Counted from the stretch's first letter, positions 33,906-45,730 are shown. The stretch: DNA of 64,000 bases from Gentiana macrophylla (GCA_026214975.1 JAOBSW010000300.1:1-64000); one strand, 5' to 3'. Numbers and translations are program-made. Notes: generated from the sequence alone by a model not told the origin.

Positions 33906-35519
33906 TGATGACGGTCAAATTATACCCGTAAAAGTCATCAACGTAGACCTTAAATCGGGACGAATAATATATATTTTATGATAAATCACACGTTTATAGT
34001 TATTATTTAATGTTATGTGATTAATAAAATATAAATTGGTATTTATCCATATAACTTGGTATTTATCTATTAATAAGATATAATTTGGTATTTATCCGTT
34101 TTTATTATATTTATCCGTTATTATTTAAATATGATTTATTTTGGGATAAATATTATTTTGCAGAATTTGGATAATTATGGAGGATAAATACAAAAAGGAG
34201 AATTCAATCACAAGATAAATCCAAGAAAATCAAGATGCATTGAAGATAAAGATCGGATAAGCATGACAAAAGCCGGCAACCAATTAAAAGGTGGCGCCAA
34301 CTTGAACACGCCATTTAGGGGGGGCGCACCTTATTATTTTGCGATCGGCCGGGAGTTATCTCTTATTTGTTTGACATTTTGAAGTATATCTCTTATTTAG
34401 CTTGAACACCTATAAATAAAGAGGCATACTACACGCCATATGTACACCATAGAAATACATTATTTTCAATACTTTTATCAATATAGTTCGTTGTTTTCTT
34501 TATTTTATTTTATGTTCTTTCATTACGGAGTCGTTAGAATCTCCGGTTAGAGATCGTATCGAGGAGTGGGAATCACGCTCGTCTTCGAGGGTAATGTCTA
34601 CTCAATTATGCAATCTTTATTCGTAGATCTAATTTATTTCATTATGGAGTAGTCTTTTTGTGTATTGATTTAGTGATGTAGTTAATTATCGAACCCATGT
34701 TTATGTAGATCCGAGGCGTAAAAGGCGTTTCACACGAGCAAATCTGGTTGATCTGAGCTTGTTGGCGGCGAGCTTATGTCTCGTTGGTAGCAAGATCTCG
34801 TGATGTTCTTGATTTGTCTCGTGAACGGCCGACTACGCCAGGTTCTCTCGCTTTGTAATTCAAGCGAGTAATTAAACTTGATCAACTTAATTATTTGTCA
34901 TCGTAATTTAACATGAGACCCAAAAAGTGATTGTTATTTAGGACAGAGATTGAATCGGGTGTCTAAGAAGTACGCCTAATCATAGGAATGTTGCTTAGAT
35001 GAGGTTACGGTTTATACCGGCATCCCTAGTGTCGTAATTGTGTCAGAAGTTATATGAGATGGAGACTAAAAAATGTGAAGTCACGTAATGGAGACACGAT
35101 GATCTAGATGGCCTAACCGGAGCTAGATCTATTTGGGGATGACTCCGTAGTCGAGAATAATTAATCTTAAATGTCTTGTTTTGTCTCGTCGTCAATCTAC
35201 ATAGCATGGGGAGTAATTACTACTAGCGTTATCAATACCGTTTGTCAATTATTTATAAAACTTATAAAAACAAGTGTCTTAGTGTCGTTGTGCCCTTTGT
35301 TGGTTTTGTGTTTCTATTGTGTCAATTTTATTTCTGCGTTATTTGTTGGTCGTAGACCGCCTTTTATTTGCTTTTTAGTTTAAATAAGCCATATTTCGTT
35401 TAAGCCGAGTCTCTGTGGGATCGACCTCGACTCTATCTAACTATACTACGATTGAACCTAGTTCTCTTGCTAGTATGTTATTTAGGTATCGAGTTATTTT
35501 TATAACTTGACCGACATCA
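33906..35519 (+). mobile_element. 5' LTR of C (1614 bp)
   Basis: It starts TGATGACGGTCAAATTATAC and ends TTGACCGACATCA. A TATA box (TATAAATAA) lies at 34411-34419. Upstream of it lies a GGTGGCGCC ... GGGCGCACC inverted pair (near 34299-34332). The end carries the GTGGGATCGACCTCG block common in Athila-type LTRs. Confidence 0.95.
34411..34419 (+). promoter_or_regulatory. TATA box in C LTR
   Basis: TATAAATAA, preceded by CACC and followed by GAGGCATACTACACG, is the likely start region of the genomic RNA. Confidence 0.6.
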
Positions 35520-35525
35520 AGTTTT

Positions 35526-35543
35526 TGGCGCCGTTGCCGGGGA
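35526..35543 (+). promoter_or_regulatory. Primer binding site of C (tRNA-Asp)
   Basis: TGGCGCCGTTGCCGGGGA is the exact complement of the 18-nt 3' end of plant tRNA-Asp including CCA. It starts 7 nt after the LTR end. Confidence 0.92.
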
Positions 35544-35698
35544 CTCGTGTCATTAAATCAAATATAGCTTATTTTATTAAAAGTAAATTCGTAAATATTG
35601 TGAATAGAGTCTGTTTTAGTTTCATTTTTTATAATTTAGTCTAGTAAAGGCCTAGCCTTTAAAGTTTTTAATTGTTTTATTGTTTTTTTTATTTTATA

Positions 35699-36960
35699 GT
35701 ACGCTACTCGGAAATCGAAGGAACCACTTGAGCCTTATAATCCTGAAATAGAGAAATTTGCAAGGCGTAAACAGAAGTTAGCTAGAGGCGGCTAAGCAAG
35801 GAGAAGAGGATCCAAATCTTGAGGAAAGCGAGCACGAGGTGGAAGAAGGACATACCACCGATCACTCTGAGCATTCGAATCAAAGCAGAAATGGCGAGAC
35901 ATTCTGTCAATCCAAACCAGTACCTAATCCTATTATAAATAATGCTAATAATGCGAACAATCTTAATGCTAATAATGGAAACCAAGCCCTAGTTCAAGGA
36001 GCGAGGCGCACTTTGCAAAGTTATGCAACACCTACTATTGAGCAATTCATTCCCGCTATCGTAGCACCGCAAGATGCTGCGGAAGTCTATCACCCTAGGC
36101 CTAATGTAATCCAAATGGTGACCAACTATTCCACTTTCCATGGAATCCAAAACGAGGATCCTGGTGTTCACGTGACAAATTTCTTGGAAATCGTTAGCAC
36201 TGTGAAACCAGAATTAATCCCGGAGGGTAACATTCGTCTTAAGCTTTTCCCTTTCACTTTGAAAGATAAAGCTAAGCAATGGCTTCTCTCTCTAGAGGCT
36301 GGATCTATCACTACTTGGGAACAATTGTTGCAAAAATTCATGAATAAGTATTTTCCTTTAGGAAAAACCTTTAAGTTACGCCAAGACATCTTAGGATTTA
36401 AGCAACAACCTGGGGAGAGTTTTGATCAAGCTTGGGAGCGTTTTAAGGAAGCTATGAGAAAGTGTCCTCATCATGATATCTCTCTTTGGCTTTTAATGCA
36501 AACCTTTTACCATGGATTGAGAGAGACTGAGAAAATTAGAGTAGACGCCTCCAGCAATGGAGCGTTTGTTCTTTTATCTCCTGAGGAGGCACAAGGAAAG
36601 ATGGAGCAAATAGCAATGAATAGTCAATGGGGAGGCAATGACATAGCTCTCTTGTGAAGATGGCATTGACATATTTGATGATAGTGCATCTACCAAAATC
36701 TTAGAACAACCTATGCATTATCAACAGTGAAGGTAGATGGCATGCAAGAGAGGATGGCAAGAGTAGAAAGGGACTGGAATTGAGGTGACACCTCAAAGTG
36801 AGAATCTTTGATACGGAAGAAGCCAATTATATCGGGGGAGGGTACAAGCCTAATCATAACCATCCTGGATTCCGATATAGCGACATTAATGCAGGAGAAA
36901 GGCCTAAACCGCCTACCACTTATGTACCACAAACAAACTAAAACTTTTGGTTGGGAAGCT
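35699..36960 (+). pseudogene. C gag (Athila capsid), frameshifted
   Basis: An N-terminal block (TRKSKEPLEPYNPEIEKF) at 35706-35790 is in a different frame from the main ORF (35839-36657, 272 codons), so a one-base shift lies near 35790. The main ORF contains the Athila capsid core: TNYSTFHGIQNEDPGVHVTN, KLFPFTLKDKAKQWLLSLEA, TWEQLLQKFMNKYFP and WERFKEAMRKCPHHDI. A stop at 36657 is followed by blocks in other frames (GGYKPNHNHPGFRYSDINAG). Gag would build the cytoplasmic particle. No CCHC knuckle is visible, which is usual for Athila. Confidence 0.88.
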
Positions 36961-36997
36961 GCGATAGAAAAAGCGAGTAATGTAATTCATCGACAAT

Positions 36998-38335
36998 ATG
37001 GGACAACTTTCAAAATCAATGGCTGATTTAGCCACTAACTTTAGCCAATATTGTCAGAAGACCGATGCTAAGGTGACCAATCAAGAAGCCATAGTCCAAA
37101 ATCTCACTCACCAAATAGGACAATTAGCTGAGCAAGTCTCAACTAGACCTCCTGGAGGATTGCCAAGCAATACGGACAAGAACCCTAAGGATTTGAATGC
37201 GATCATGACTAGAAGTGGGAAAGAAGTAACTCCACCATCTTTGAAAGAGAAAGAGAAATTCGTAGAAAGTAAGGATGGTGAGCCACGCAAGGAAACAAAC
37301 ACTTCTAGAACCTTGCCTGAGCAAGAAACCTATAAGGAACCTGCTGGCCCTAGAGTTGAGCTTTATAATAATAAGTATCCTATTTTCACTGATGTCGATC
37401 CTTCAACCTTACCTTATCCTTCACCCAAACCTAAGCCTAAGGTTGATAACAAGAGGTATAAGAAGTTCATTGATATTTTTAGAAAACTACACATCAATAT
37501 ACCTCTAGTTGAAGCACTGGCCGAGATGCCTGAGTACACAAAGTTCTTGAAAGAAGCTGTCTCTACTAAGAGGAAACTCTTAGATTTAGAGACCATTTGC
37601 CTAAATGAGGAGTGCTCAGCCATTCTTCAACATAAGTTACCCGCTAAGTGCAAGGATCCTGGAAGTTTTCTCATCCCCTGCACCATAGGTAACGTATGTT
37701 TGAACAAAGCCTTGTGTGATCTAGGAGCGAGCGTAAATCTGATGCCTCTATCCATTTTTCAAAAGCTAGGTATGAAGGACCTTAAAAAGACTTCAATTAC
37801 TTTGCAATTAGCTGATCGTTCAGTTAAGGAACCTTGTGGAGTGGTTGAAGATGTGCTCGTAAGAGTTGAGAAATTTGTGTTCCCTGTCGAATTTGTTGTG
37901 CTGGATATGGAAGCTAACTACGAAGTGCCCTTAATCTTGGGAAGACCTTTTATGGCCACTAGTAGGACGCTTATCGATGTTTACAAAGGAGAGCTGGTGT
38001 TAAGAGTAAATGGAGATCAAATAGCATTCAACGTGCTTGACACTCTGAAGACACCTGATGATGATGAGGATGCATGTTTCATGTTGGATTCTGTTGACAA
38101 ACTTGTCAATGACTTCCAACAGTATGAGGATATTAAGGATTTCCTCGAGGCTACCCTAGAATTAGAGGATGAAGTGCCATATGAAAGGAGTGAGGAAGAG
38201 AAAGTGGTATGGCCGGGATGTAGTAGAGGTACACCTATACATGTTGAAGAGATGAAATCTACCGAGGTTGAGAAGTACTATCACAGACCAACATGGCATA
38301 AGTACTTTGAACTTAAGTCGGCAGTCAAAAGTTAA
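36998..38335 (+). CDS. C gag C-terminus and aspartic protease, open frame of 445 codons
   Basis: It begins with a helical MGQLSKSMADLATNFSQYCQ region and an NLTHQIGQLAEQVSTRPPGG linker typical of the end of Athila gag, followed by NAIMTRSGKE. The protease lies around residues 225-335: the catalytic site is LCDLGASVNLMPLSIFQKLG (Asp near residue 240) and the flap/second domain ends VPLILGRPFMATSRTLIDV. An acidic tail follows (DDDEDACF, LEATLELEDEVPYERSEEEK). It is the longest unbroken part of the element before RT. The Met at 36998 is merely the first in an open frame; the true product would be a gag-pol polyprotein. Confidence 0.85.
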   Translation: MGQLSKSMADLATNFSQYCQKTDAKVTNQEAIVQNLTHQIGQLAEQVSTRPPGGLPSNTDKNPKDLNAIMTRSGKEVTPPSLKEKEKFVESKDGEPRKETNTSRTLPEQETYKEPAGPRVELYNNKYPIFTDVDPSTLPYPSPKPKPKVDNKRYKKFIDIFRKLHINIPLVEALAEMPEYTKFLKEAVSTKRKLLDLETICLNEECSAILQHKLPAKCKDPGSFLIPCTIGNVCLNKALCDLGASVNLMPLSIFQKLGMKDLKKTSITLQLADRSVKEPCGVVEDVLVRVEKFVFPVEFVVLDMEANYEVPLILGRPFMATSRTLIDVYKGELVLRVNGDQIAFNVLDTLKTPDDDEDACFMLDSVDKLVNDFQQYEDIKDFLEATLELEDEVPYERSEEEKVVWPGCSRGTPIHVEEMKSTEVEKYYHRPTWHKYFELKSAVKS

Positions 38336-39073
38336 AGACCTCGTTAGAAGAACCACCTACCAACTCGACATTGAAGCCTCTGCTGCACATTTGAAGTATG
38401 TATTCCTTCAAGATGAGACCTTGCCGCTTATAATTTCTTACGCCTTGAGTGAAATACAAGAAGAAAAGGCGATGAGAGTGTTGAGAGAATATCGCGGAGC
38501 ATTTGGATGGACTATAGCCGACATCAAAGGCATTAGTCCGAGTGTTTGCATGCATAAAATCTCCGTCGATCTGCAAAGAAAGCGGTTGTACAACCCCAAA
38601 GAAGGCTAACTCCACAACCGAAGGGCGTGGTTAGGGATGAAATTATTAAGATGTTGGAAATGGGGATCATCTTCCTATCTCTCGATAGTGAATGGGTTAG
38701 CCCGATCCACGTAGTTCCAAAGAAGGAGGTTTTACAAAGGTACAAGCCAATGAGTTAAACGAGTTAATTCTGTTAGACTCATTCATCGGTCATAGAGTAT
38801 GCATTGACTTTAGGAAACCGAATGATGCTACTCGTAAGGATCACTTCCCTCTTCCCTTCATTGACCAAAATGCTAGAGACTGCGAGTGGACATGCATTTT
38901 ATTGCTTTCTTGTGGTTACTCAGGATACTATCAAATTCATATCTCACCCGAGGATCGTGAGAAGACCACCTTTACATGTCCATATGGAACCTTCGCTTAC
39001 AATAGAATGCCCTTTGGTTTGTGCAACGCACCAGCAACGTTTCAAAGATGCATGATTTCTCTATTTCTTTGAT
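38268..39073 (+). pseudogene. C pol: N-terminal RT, broken
   Basis: VFLQDETLPLIISYALSEIQ, AFGWTIADIKGISPSVCMHK and an SVDLQRKRLYNPKEG block are readable to 38609, where a stop intervenes. VRDEIIKMLEMGIIFLSLDS, EWVSPIHVVPKK and, in a third frame, DFRKPNDATRKDHFPLPF follow, with HMEPSLTIECPLVCATHQQR shadowing the usual FAYNRMPFGLCNAPATFQRC block. Several one-base indels are needed to connect these. They form fingers and palm of the RT up to just before the FMDD box. Confidence 0.82.
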
Positions 39074-40516
39074 ATGGTTGAAGATTTCCTGGAGATCTTT
39101 ATGGATGATTTCTCCGTATTTGGAGATGATTTCGATTCATGTCTCACGCATCTGGCAAGAGTGTTGAAGAGATGTGAGGAGACGAATCTGGTGCTTAACT
39201 GGGAGAAATGTCATCTTATGGTTACTGAAGGTATAGTACTTGGCCACCGTATTTCTAAGAACGGTATAGAGGTGGATAGAGCAAAAGTGGAGGTGATTGA
39301 AAAACTACCTCCACCAACCAATCTTAAGACATTGCGAGGTTTTCTTGGCCACGCAGGATTCTATCGTCGGTTTGTGAAGGATTTTTCCTTAATCTCTCGA
39401 CCTCTCACTGAGTTATTGGCCAAGGATGTGCCTTTTGTGTTTACTAACGAGTGCATGAGAGCTTTCAATAAGTTAAAGAACATGCTTATTACTGCACCCG
39501 TTTTGATTGCGCCTGATTGGAATCTACCTTTTGAGTTAATGTGCGATGCAAGCGATACAGCTGTAGGTGCCGCCTTAGGACAAAGGAAAGACAAGATCTT
39601 TAGGCCCATCTACTATGCCAGTCGAACTTTAAACGCTGCTCAAAGGAACTATGCAACTACCGAGAAAGTGCTTCTGGCTGTTATCTTTGCTTTTGACAAA
39701 TTCAGATCCTATCTAGTAGGATCTAAAGTCACTGTTTGGACTGACCATGCGGCTTTGAAGTATCTTTTAGCCAAACAGGATTCCAAGCCAAGGTTATTAA
39801 GATGGATTCTACTATTGCAAGAATTTGATGTAGAAATCCGTGATAAGAAAGGATCTGAGAATTTGGTTGCGGATCATCTTTCCCGTCTCCAAATAGAGGA
39901 TAAAGAACCAATGACCGAGATTGGAGAAGCATTTCCTGATGAACAATTATTCTCCATCACGGCCATACATGGAAAGGATGATTGCGCTGCAGTATCTTCG
40001 CGTATTGAGGTTGTTAGGGAGAAGAAACAACCATGGTTTAAAGACTTTGTGAATTATCTGTCCGCAAAATACTTGCCACCAAATCTCAACCCCCAAGAAA
40101 GAAAGAAATTCTTCAAGGATCTTAGGCACTATTATTGGGAAGAGCCCTATTTGTTTAAGCTAGGATCCGACAATGTCTTTAAGAGATGTGTACCGGAAGA
40201 AGAAATATATGACATCCTTAGACATTGCCACGCTTATGAGGCCGGAGGACATTATGGAGGAGACAAGACCGCTGCGAAAGTTCTCCAATGGTTTTCTTGG
40301 CCGACCTTGTTCAAAGATGCGCATCAATATGCTAGATCTTGTCATTCTTGCCAGATGACGGGAAATATCTCGAAAAGAAATGAAATGCCACTAAAGAATA
40401 TCCTAGAGGTGGAACTCTTTGATGTTTGGGGTATTGATTTTGTGGGACCCTTTACTGCCGTCTTTGTCCAACCGCTATATCTTAGTTGCAGTCGACTACG
40501 TGTCCAAATGGGTTGA
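39074..40516 (+). CDS. C pol: RT catalytic part, RNase H and integrase N-terminus, open frame of 480 codons
   Basis: The frame opens just before the RT active site ([10 protein letters not shown], Asp-Asp at residues 11-12). It continues through [20 protein letters not shown] and [19 protein letters not shown]. RNase H covers roughly residues 155-285 ([62 protein letters not shown]). The integrase HHCC zinc finger lies near residues 378-430 ([13 protein letters not shown] ... CHSCQMTG), then the core starts with [11 protein letters not shown] (first catalytic Asp). The frame is lost at about 40470 by an indel and continues in the next ORF. Confidence 0.9.
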   Translation: MVEDFLEIFMDDFSVFGDDFDSCLTHLARVLKRCEETNLVLNWEKCHLMVTEGIVLGHRISKNGIEVDRAKVEVIEKLPPPTNLKTLRGFLGHAGFYRRFVKDFSLISRPLTELLAKDVPFVFTNECMRAFNKLKNMLITAPVLIAPDWNLPFELMCDASDTAVGAALGQRKDKIFRPIYYASRTLNAAQRNYATTEKVLLAVIFAFDKFRSYLVGSKVTVWTDHAALKYLLAKQDSKPRLLRWILLLQEFDVEIRDKKGSENLVADHLSRLQIEDKEPMTEIGEAFPDEQLFSITAIHGKDDCAAVSSRIEVVREKKQPWFKDFVNYLSAKYLPPNLNPQERKKFFKDLRHYYWEEPYLFKLGSDNVFKRCVPEEEIYDILRHCHAYEAGGHYGGDKTAAKVLQWFSWPTLFKDAHQYARSCHSCQMTGNISKRNEMPLKNILEVELFDVWGIDFVGPFTAVFVQPLYLSCSRLRVQMG

Positions 40517-41322
40517 GGCCATTGCTTCACCCACTAACGATGCGAAGGTCGTACTGAAGTTCTTAAAGAAAAATATTTTTACGCGGTTTGGAACCCCTCG
40601 TGCCATTATAAGTGATAATGGAAGCCATTTCTGTAATAGGCCGTTTGAAAAGTTGATGATTAAGTACGGGGTTAGACACAAGTTAGCTACTGCTTATCAC
40701 CCTCAAACAAGTGGACAAGTTGAGGTTACAAATCGAGAAATAAAGCGCATTTTGGAGAAAACTGTGAATACGACCAGAAAGGATTGGTCATTGCGATTAG
40801 ATGATGCTTTATGGGCTTATAAATTTCGCTTATAAGACGGCTATTGGTATGTCCCCTTATAAGATTGTTTTTGGTAAAGCATGTCATCTACCGGTTGAAC
40901 TTGAACACCGTGCCATGTGGGCTACGCGTATGCTGAATTTTGATGAGAGTTTAATTTGGAGAAAGAGGTGTTAGAGTTGACTCGCCTAGAGGAGTTTAAA
41001 TCTGGGAAGCTTATGAGAATGCAAAAATCTTTAAGGAGCGCACGAAGAAATTTCATGATAAAAGATATTAGACCGCACCTTTGCAGGAAGGCGATCAGTT
41101 CTTCTTTACAATTCGCGTTTGAGACTCTTTCTGGCAAGTTAAAATCACGATGGTATGGCCCTTATAGAGTGAGTAAGGTTTTCCTTACGAGTCATCCGAA
41201 TTATTGAACCTTAAAGACCAATCCACCTTTGTGGTTAATGGACACCGTGTGAAACATTATGTTGGTCTTGGTCAAGGAAAGGAGGAGGAAGTCTTCACTC
41301 TTGAAGATCCCACCTATACTTA
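40419..41322 (+). pseudogene. C pol: integrase catalytic core and C-terminus, frameshifted
   Basis: One frame (to 40835) carries [40 protein letters not shown] with the second catalytic Asp, and [20 protein letters not shown] with the Glu, then [12 protein letters not shown] and a stop. The next frame resumes [20 protein letters not shown]. The last part is degenerate until VNGHRVKHYVGLGQGKEEE and a stop at 41322. Order and motifs are those of Athila integrase without a chromodomain. Confidence 0.85.
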
Positions 41323-42754
41323 AACCATCGTTGAGTTAAGTCGAGCTGGCGACTATAAACTCAGAACTATTTCTGAAAAAAAAAATTATCTTTTGTTTTT
41401 GTTTTGTTTGAATAAAGTAGCATCATTGCTAAGGTTTTTTCATCTCGCCAAGTTCGATTCTAAGTTCGGAATAAACGAGGTTTTTTCCTTGATAGCCGAC
41501 ATGTGAGTTTTATAATTTTAACTCTTTGGTTTTCCATGTCGTTGGTTGTATGAAATAAAGTGGCTTAAATTGTTTTTGGATATTCTATATCGACATCGCC
41601 ACATTATTTTATAACCTCCATTGACATGTTATTAACGGTTTTCGTGGAGCTTCTGTTTGGTTTGCTTAAACAGGTTTTTGTGTGCTTCTCCACGACGTGC
41701 TTGGTCTACAACTACATTCTGCATCTACTTGAGAGCCGTTTCCAGAGCTAAGTCTTTTTCTTAAAATCTCATTTTTCTTTGTCATTGGGGACAATGCCAA
41801 GTTTAAGTGGGGGGTAGGAGACTTAGCCATGATGTTATAATTAAAGATTGAATGAAACGGTGAAAATTGAAAATTTTTCTGAAACAAATGCCAAATTAAT
41901 TGTCTCGTACCCTTAGATTCGTGAGTTCTTATACATAGGATTAATAGGAAAGGAACCAAGTTGCATGATTACGTGATCATTTTATGCTTATGTGAATGTA
42001 AACTTAAGGATATTCATGCCAACTAGTGCAAGTAGTTATTTATTATTTGCTTACTCAATTTGAATCGATTTAATTCGCACAAATCATAATAAATCTGAAG
42101 AATTATGTGTACATTGCGTAGATGATTGGTTATGCAGACCTAGAGTCGATATTTATCTGCTGATGTATTCTTACCTTCTAGCCATCTAAGCGGAGTAATA
42201 AGCTTGAGAATTATCTGTGTTTTGACAATGAGTCAAACACTGGGCTTGTAGTAACATTACCAAAGTAGCCCCGCGCTTGTGGTAATATTCGATGCTATGC
42301 ATGATCTAAGATAGGGGGATGCTCTAAAAAGTTTTCTTCCTTGAGATTGATAGTATTTGAAAAATATGAAGATATGAAAAGAATATTCAAATTTTTAAGA
42401 GGCTTGAGTAATTTTCTCGGTCTCCAAGTCCAAAAACCTTATGGATGACGCTCTTGCTTATTGCACCATGTCTTTAACCATTATGAGGCTTAAGAAGTGG
42501 GAATGTCGATGTTGGTAGGTTAAGACTTGAAGTTAGCATAAACTTCAATCTTGCCACGAATATATAAAACCAAATGCACATGCACACATCACTTTGATTC
42601 ATGACGAGTAGTGAATAATGGGTACCTTATGAGCATAAGTGGTATGAGTTGACTCGAGTTTCTTGTATAGGTATGATTTGACCATGGAAAATGTGTCTTG
42701 GGAATGACTTATTGATGCTCTGCTCGGGACGATCAAAGTCTAAGTGGGGGTAGT
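41323..42754 (+). other. C 3' untranslated region with two polypurine tracts
   Basis: There is no coding potential. An internal tract (TTTAAGTGGGGGGTAGGAG, 41802-41820) and the terminal tract (TAAGTGGGGGTAGT, 42741-42754) lie about 940 bp apart. Only the terminal one abuts the LTR. The internal block, including GACAATGCCAAG just before it, is conserved in D, and a similar tract occurs in E. No env-like ORF is present although many Athila elements have one here. Confidence 0.75.
42741..42754 (+). promoter_or_regulatory. Terminal polypurine tract of C
   Basis: TAAGTGGGGGTAGT immediately precedes the TGATGACGG of the 3' LTR. Confidence 0.8.
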
Positions 42755-44365
42755 TGATGACGGTCAAATTATACCCGTAAAAGTCATCAACGTAGACCTT
42801 AAATCGGGACGAATAATATATATTTTATGATAAATCACACGTTTATAGTTATTATTTAATGTTATGTGATTAATAAAATATAAATTGGTATTTATCCATA
42901 TAACTTGGTATTTATCTATTAATAAGATATAATTTGGTATTTATCCGTTTTATTATATTTATCCGTTATTATTTAAATATGATTTATTTTGGGATAAATA
43001 TTATTTTGCGTAATTTGGATAATTATGGAGGATAAATACAAAAAGGAGAATTCAATCACAAGATAAATCCAAGAAAATCAAGATGCATTGAAGATAAAGA
43101 TCGGATAAGCATGACAAAAGCCGGCAACCAATTAAAAGGTGGCGCCAACTTGAACACGCCATTTGGGGGGCGCACCTTATTATTTTGCGATCGGCGGGAG
43201 TTATCTCTTATTTGTTTGACATTTTGAAGTATATCTCTTATTTAGCTTGAACACCTATAAATAAAGAGGCATACTACACGCCATATGTACACCATAGAAA
43301 TACATTATTTTCAATACTTTTATCAATATAGTTCGTTGTTTTCTTTATTTTATTTTATGTTCTTTCATTACGGAGTCGTTAGAATCTCCGGTTAGAGATC
43401 GTATCGAAGAGTGGGAATCACGCTCGTCTTCGAGGGTAATGTCTACTCAATTATGCAATCTTTATTCGTAGATCTAATTTATTTCATTATGGAGTAGTCT
43501 TTTTGTGTATTGATTTCGTGATGTAGTTAATTATCGAACCCATGTTTATGTAGATCTGAGACGTAAAAGACGTTTCACGAGCAAATCTGGTTCAGATCTG
43601 AGCTTGTTGGCAGCGAGCTTATGTCTCGTTGGTAGCAAGATCTGTGATGTTCTTGATTTGTCTGTGAACGGCTTCGACTACGTCAGGTTCTCTGCTTTGT
43701 AATTCAAACGAGTAATTAAACTTGATCAACTTAATTATTTGTCATCGTAATTTAACATGAGACCCAAAAAGTGATTGTTATTTAGGACAGAGATTGAATC
43801 GGTGTCTAAGAAGTACGCCTAATCATAGGAATGTTGCTTAGATGAGGTTACGGTTTATACCGGCATCCCTAGTGTCGTAATTGTGTCAGAAGTTATATGA
43901 GATGGAGACTAAAAAATGTGAAGTCACGTAATGGAGACACGATGATCTAGATGGCCTAACCGGAGCTAGATCTATTTTAGGGGATGACTCCCGTAGTCAG
44001 AATAATTAATCTTAAATGTCTTGTTTTGTCTCGTCGTCAATCTACATAGCATGGGGGAGTAATTACTACTAGCGTTATCAATACCGTTTGTCAATTATTT
44101 ATAAAACTTATAAAAACAAGTGTCTTAGTGTCGTTGTGCCCTTTGTTGGTTTTGTGTTTCTATTGTGTCAATTTTATTTCTGCGTTATTTGTTGGTCGTA
44201 GACCGCCATTTATTTGCTTTTTAGTTTAAATAAGCCATATTTCGTTTAAGCCGAGTCTCTGTGGGATCGACCTCGACTCTATCTAACTATACTACGATTG
44301 AACCTAGTTCTCTTGCTAGTATGTTATTTAGGTATCGAGTTATTTTTATAACTTGACCGACATCA
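42755..44365 (+). mobile_element. 3' LTR of C (1611 bp)
   Basis: Nearly identical to 33906-35519. The visible differences are mostly short indels, for example ATTTAGGGGGGGCG versus ATTTGGGGGGCG and ATCTCGTGATG versus ATCTGTGATG. It ends GACCGACATCA before the ATGCC duplication. Confidence 0.95.
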
Positions 44366-44370
44366 ATGCC

Positions 44371-45706
44371 TCCATCTTCAGGTGGATTGCTAAATTTCCT
44401 TTTCTTTAGCAATTTCTTGACTCTCCTACGGAACTCTATTTCACGTGGCCTATATTGAGTAAAAAAGTTTTGCACATCCTTAGCCCAATGGCCATCGGAA
44501 CACGGCAAAATAAAAAACCTCAACATATGTCACGTTACTTTTATTTGACTCAAAGAAAACAAAACCTAAAATCCTAAAAACAAATCCTAAGGGTTTTAAA
44601 GAAGTAGTTCTTAGTTTAAAGTCCTCAGCTCGACTTTCCAAAGATTCCTTGTCAGTTATCATTCTTGGATCGCCAGACTTTGACCCTCTGAGCACTATTA
44701 GAGGTGGCTTGTCGCTTTTGCGGATTAATACCCTTCCCTTGGTTGTGAGACCTAAGAAACGACATTTATCCATACCATTTATACACAGCACTTACCTCGG
44801 CTCTCGTTTTAGGAATTAGTGAATTTTAAGGAGATTTAGTCCTAGGGACCCATTTTAATCACATCCTCAATAATGCTGCTTCATTATGCTCTCTCAAAAC
44901 TCAACGTCTTCTTTAGATTGAGAATTGTTAAAAACTACACAAATGGTTGCTCCCATGGCCAGTAGAAGCAATCTCATGCATAGGACAATGAGATTTTAAC
45001 AGAACTACGAGGAACTCTTTTTTCCCTGCTTCCTTTCAACGACTACATGTTTTCTTACACCCTCTAGATGAGACAGATATGGGGCAAAAGCTTCGACACT
45101 AATAAAATTATTCTTACAAACCAACTCCGGGCTAAGATTCATACTAAGGTTCATGTATAGGCTAACTTATGCTCTAAAAACCAAAAGGTAGTAAAACATA
45201 AGCAAAAAAAGGTAGTACCTTGCCTTCAACATTGTACCACGAAGAATTTAAGCCTTAAAATATATATTTTTTTCGGAGCCATCTTCATGCTTTAATGGTA
45301 TTGCTTCCATCGCTTTTCCCATCGTAGAGTAGTAATTCCGCATGTTCTTTGGGTTATTTTCTCGCCCTTGAAAATTCTTGACTCAGATTATTGCTTCCTG
45401 GTTTCGCAAGCGGAAGAAAAACAAAAGCAGACCGTGGCCGATTTTAACATGGTCTCCCATCTTCTGCTATCGGACTTACGGATTAAACATCTGAGGATAA
45501 GCAGACACACGAAGTCCGAGAAAATAGAACTAGGCTCATTTGGCGGCAGAGGCGATCTCATTTGGGGAGCGAAACCAGTTGTTCCCGATTCTGGAATTTT
45601 TACACAGAGCAGACAACCAGAGGGACTCAAAAAATAAAAATAGACTCTAAAACAGAAAACTCGACATGAATAAGAAAATTATTTATATATAAAATTGACC
45701 GTTGGT
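44371..45706 (-). other. D internal 5' region, unrecognised sequence
   Basis: On the minus strand, between the D PBS and the C insertion point, there are two modest frames: 45630-45388 (80 codons, MSPSGCLLCVKIPESGTTGF) and 44791-44480 (103 codons, MLCINGMDKCRFLGLTTKGR). In a third frame a basic VQNFFTQYRPREIEFRRRVK stretch follows. None resembles Athila gag as seen in C. Since the region lies where gag should start, D has either lost gag or carries foreign sequence here. Confidence 0.5.
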
Positions 45707-45724
45707 TCCCCGGCAACGGCGCCA
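45707..45724 (-). promoter_or_regulatory. Primer binding site of D (tRNA-Asp)
   Basis: The minus strand reads TGGCGCCGTTGCCGGGGA, the full 18-nt complement of the tRNA-Asp 3' end, six bases after the LTR. Confidence 0.92.
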
Positions 45725-45730
45725 AAAACT

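Larger units (their letters stand above)
33906..44365 (+). mobile_element. Athila-lineage Ty3/Gypsy retrotransposon C, complete, target duplication ATGCC
   Basis: It has a 5' LTR at 33906-35519, tRNA-Asp PBS, gag, protease, RT, RNase H and integrase, a 1.4-kb 3' region, purine tract and a 3' LTR at 42755-44365. ATGCC flanks it at 33901-33905 and 44366-44370. The LTRs are nearly identical by eye over about 1.6 kb, so the insertion is the youngest in this nest. Coding frames nevertheless carry several single-base shifts. The lineage is called from gag (WERFKEAMRKCPHHD), protease (LCDLGASVNLMPLSI) and the [11 protein letters not shown] box. Confidence 0.95.

Noticed and set aside
35410..35475. 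tRNA-like A and B boxes (ACTATACTACG, GGGATCGACC in reverse) in the end of the C LTR
   Set aside because: The A-box-like stretch lacks the needed G, and the GTGGGATCGACCTCG block is a common feature of Athila LTR ends, so tRNA origin is not supported.
41540..41570. GTCGTTGGTTGTATG in the C 3' region as a second tRNA-Asp half
   Set aside because: Only the first seven bases agree well; the rest does not fit the D arm.
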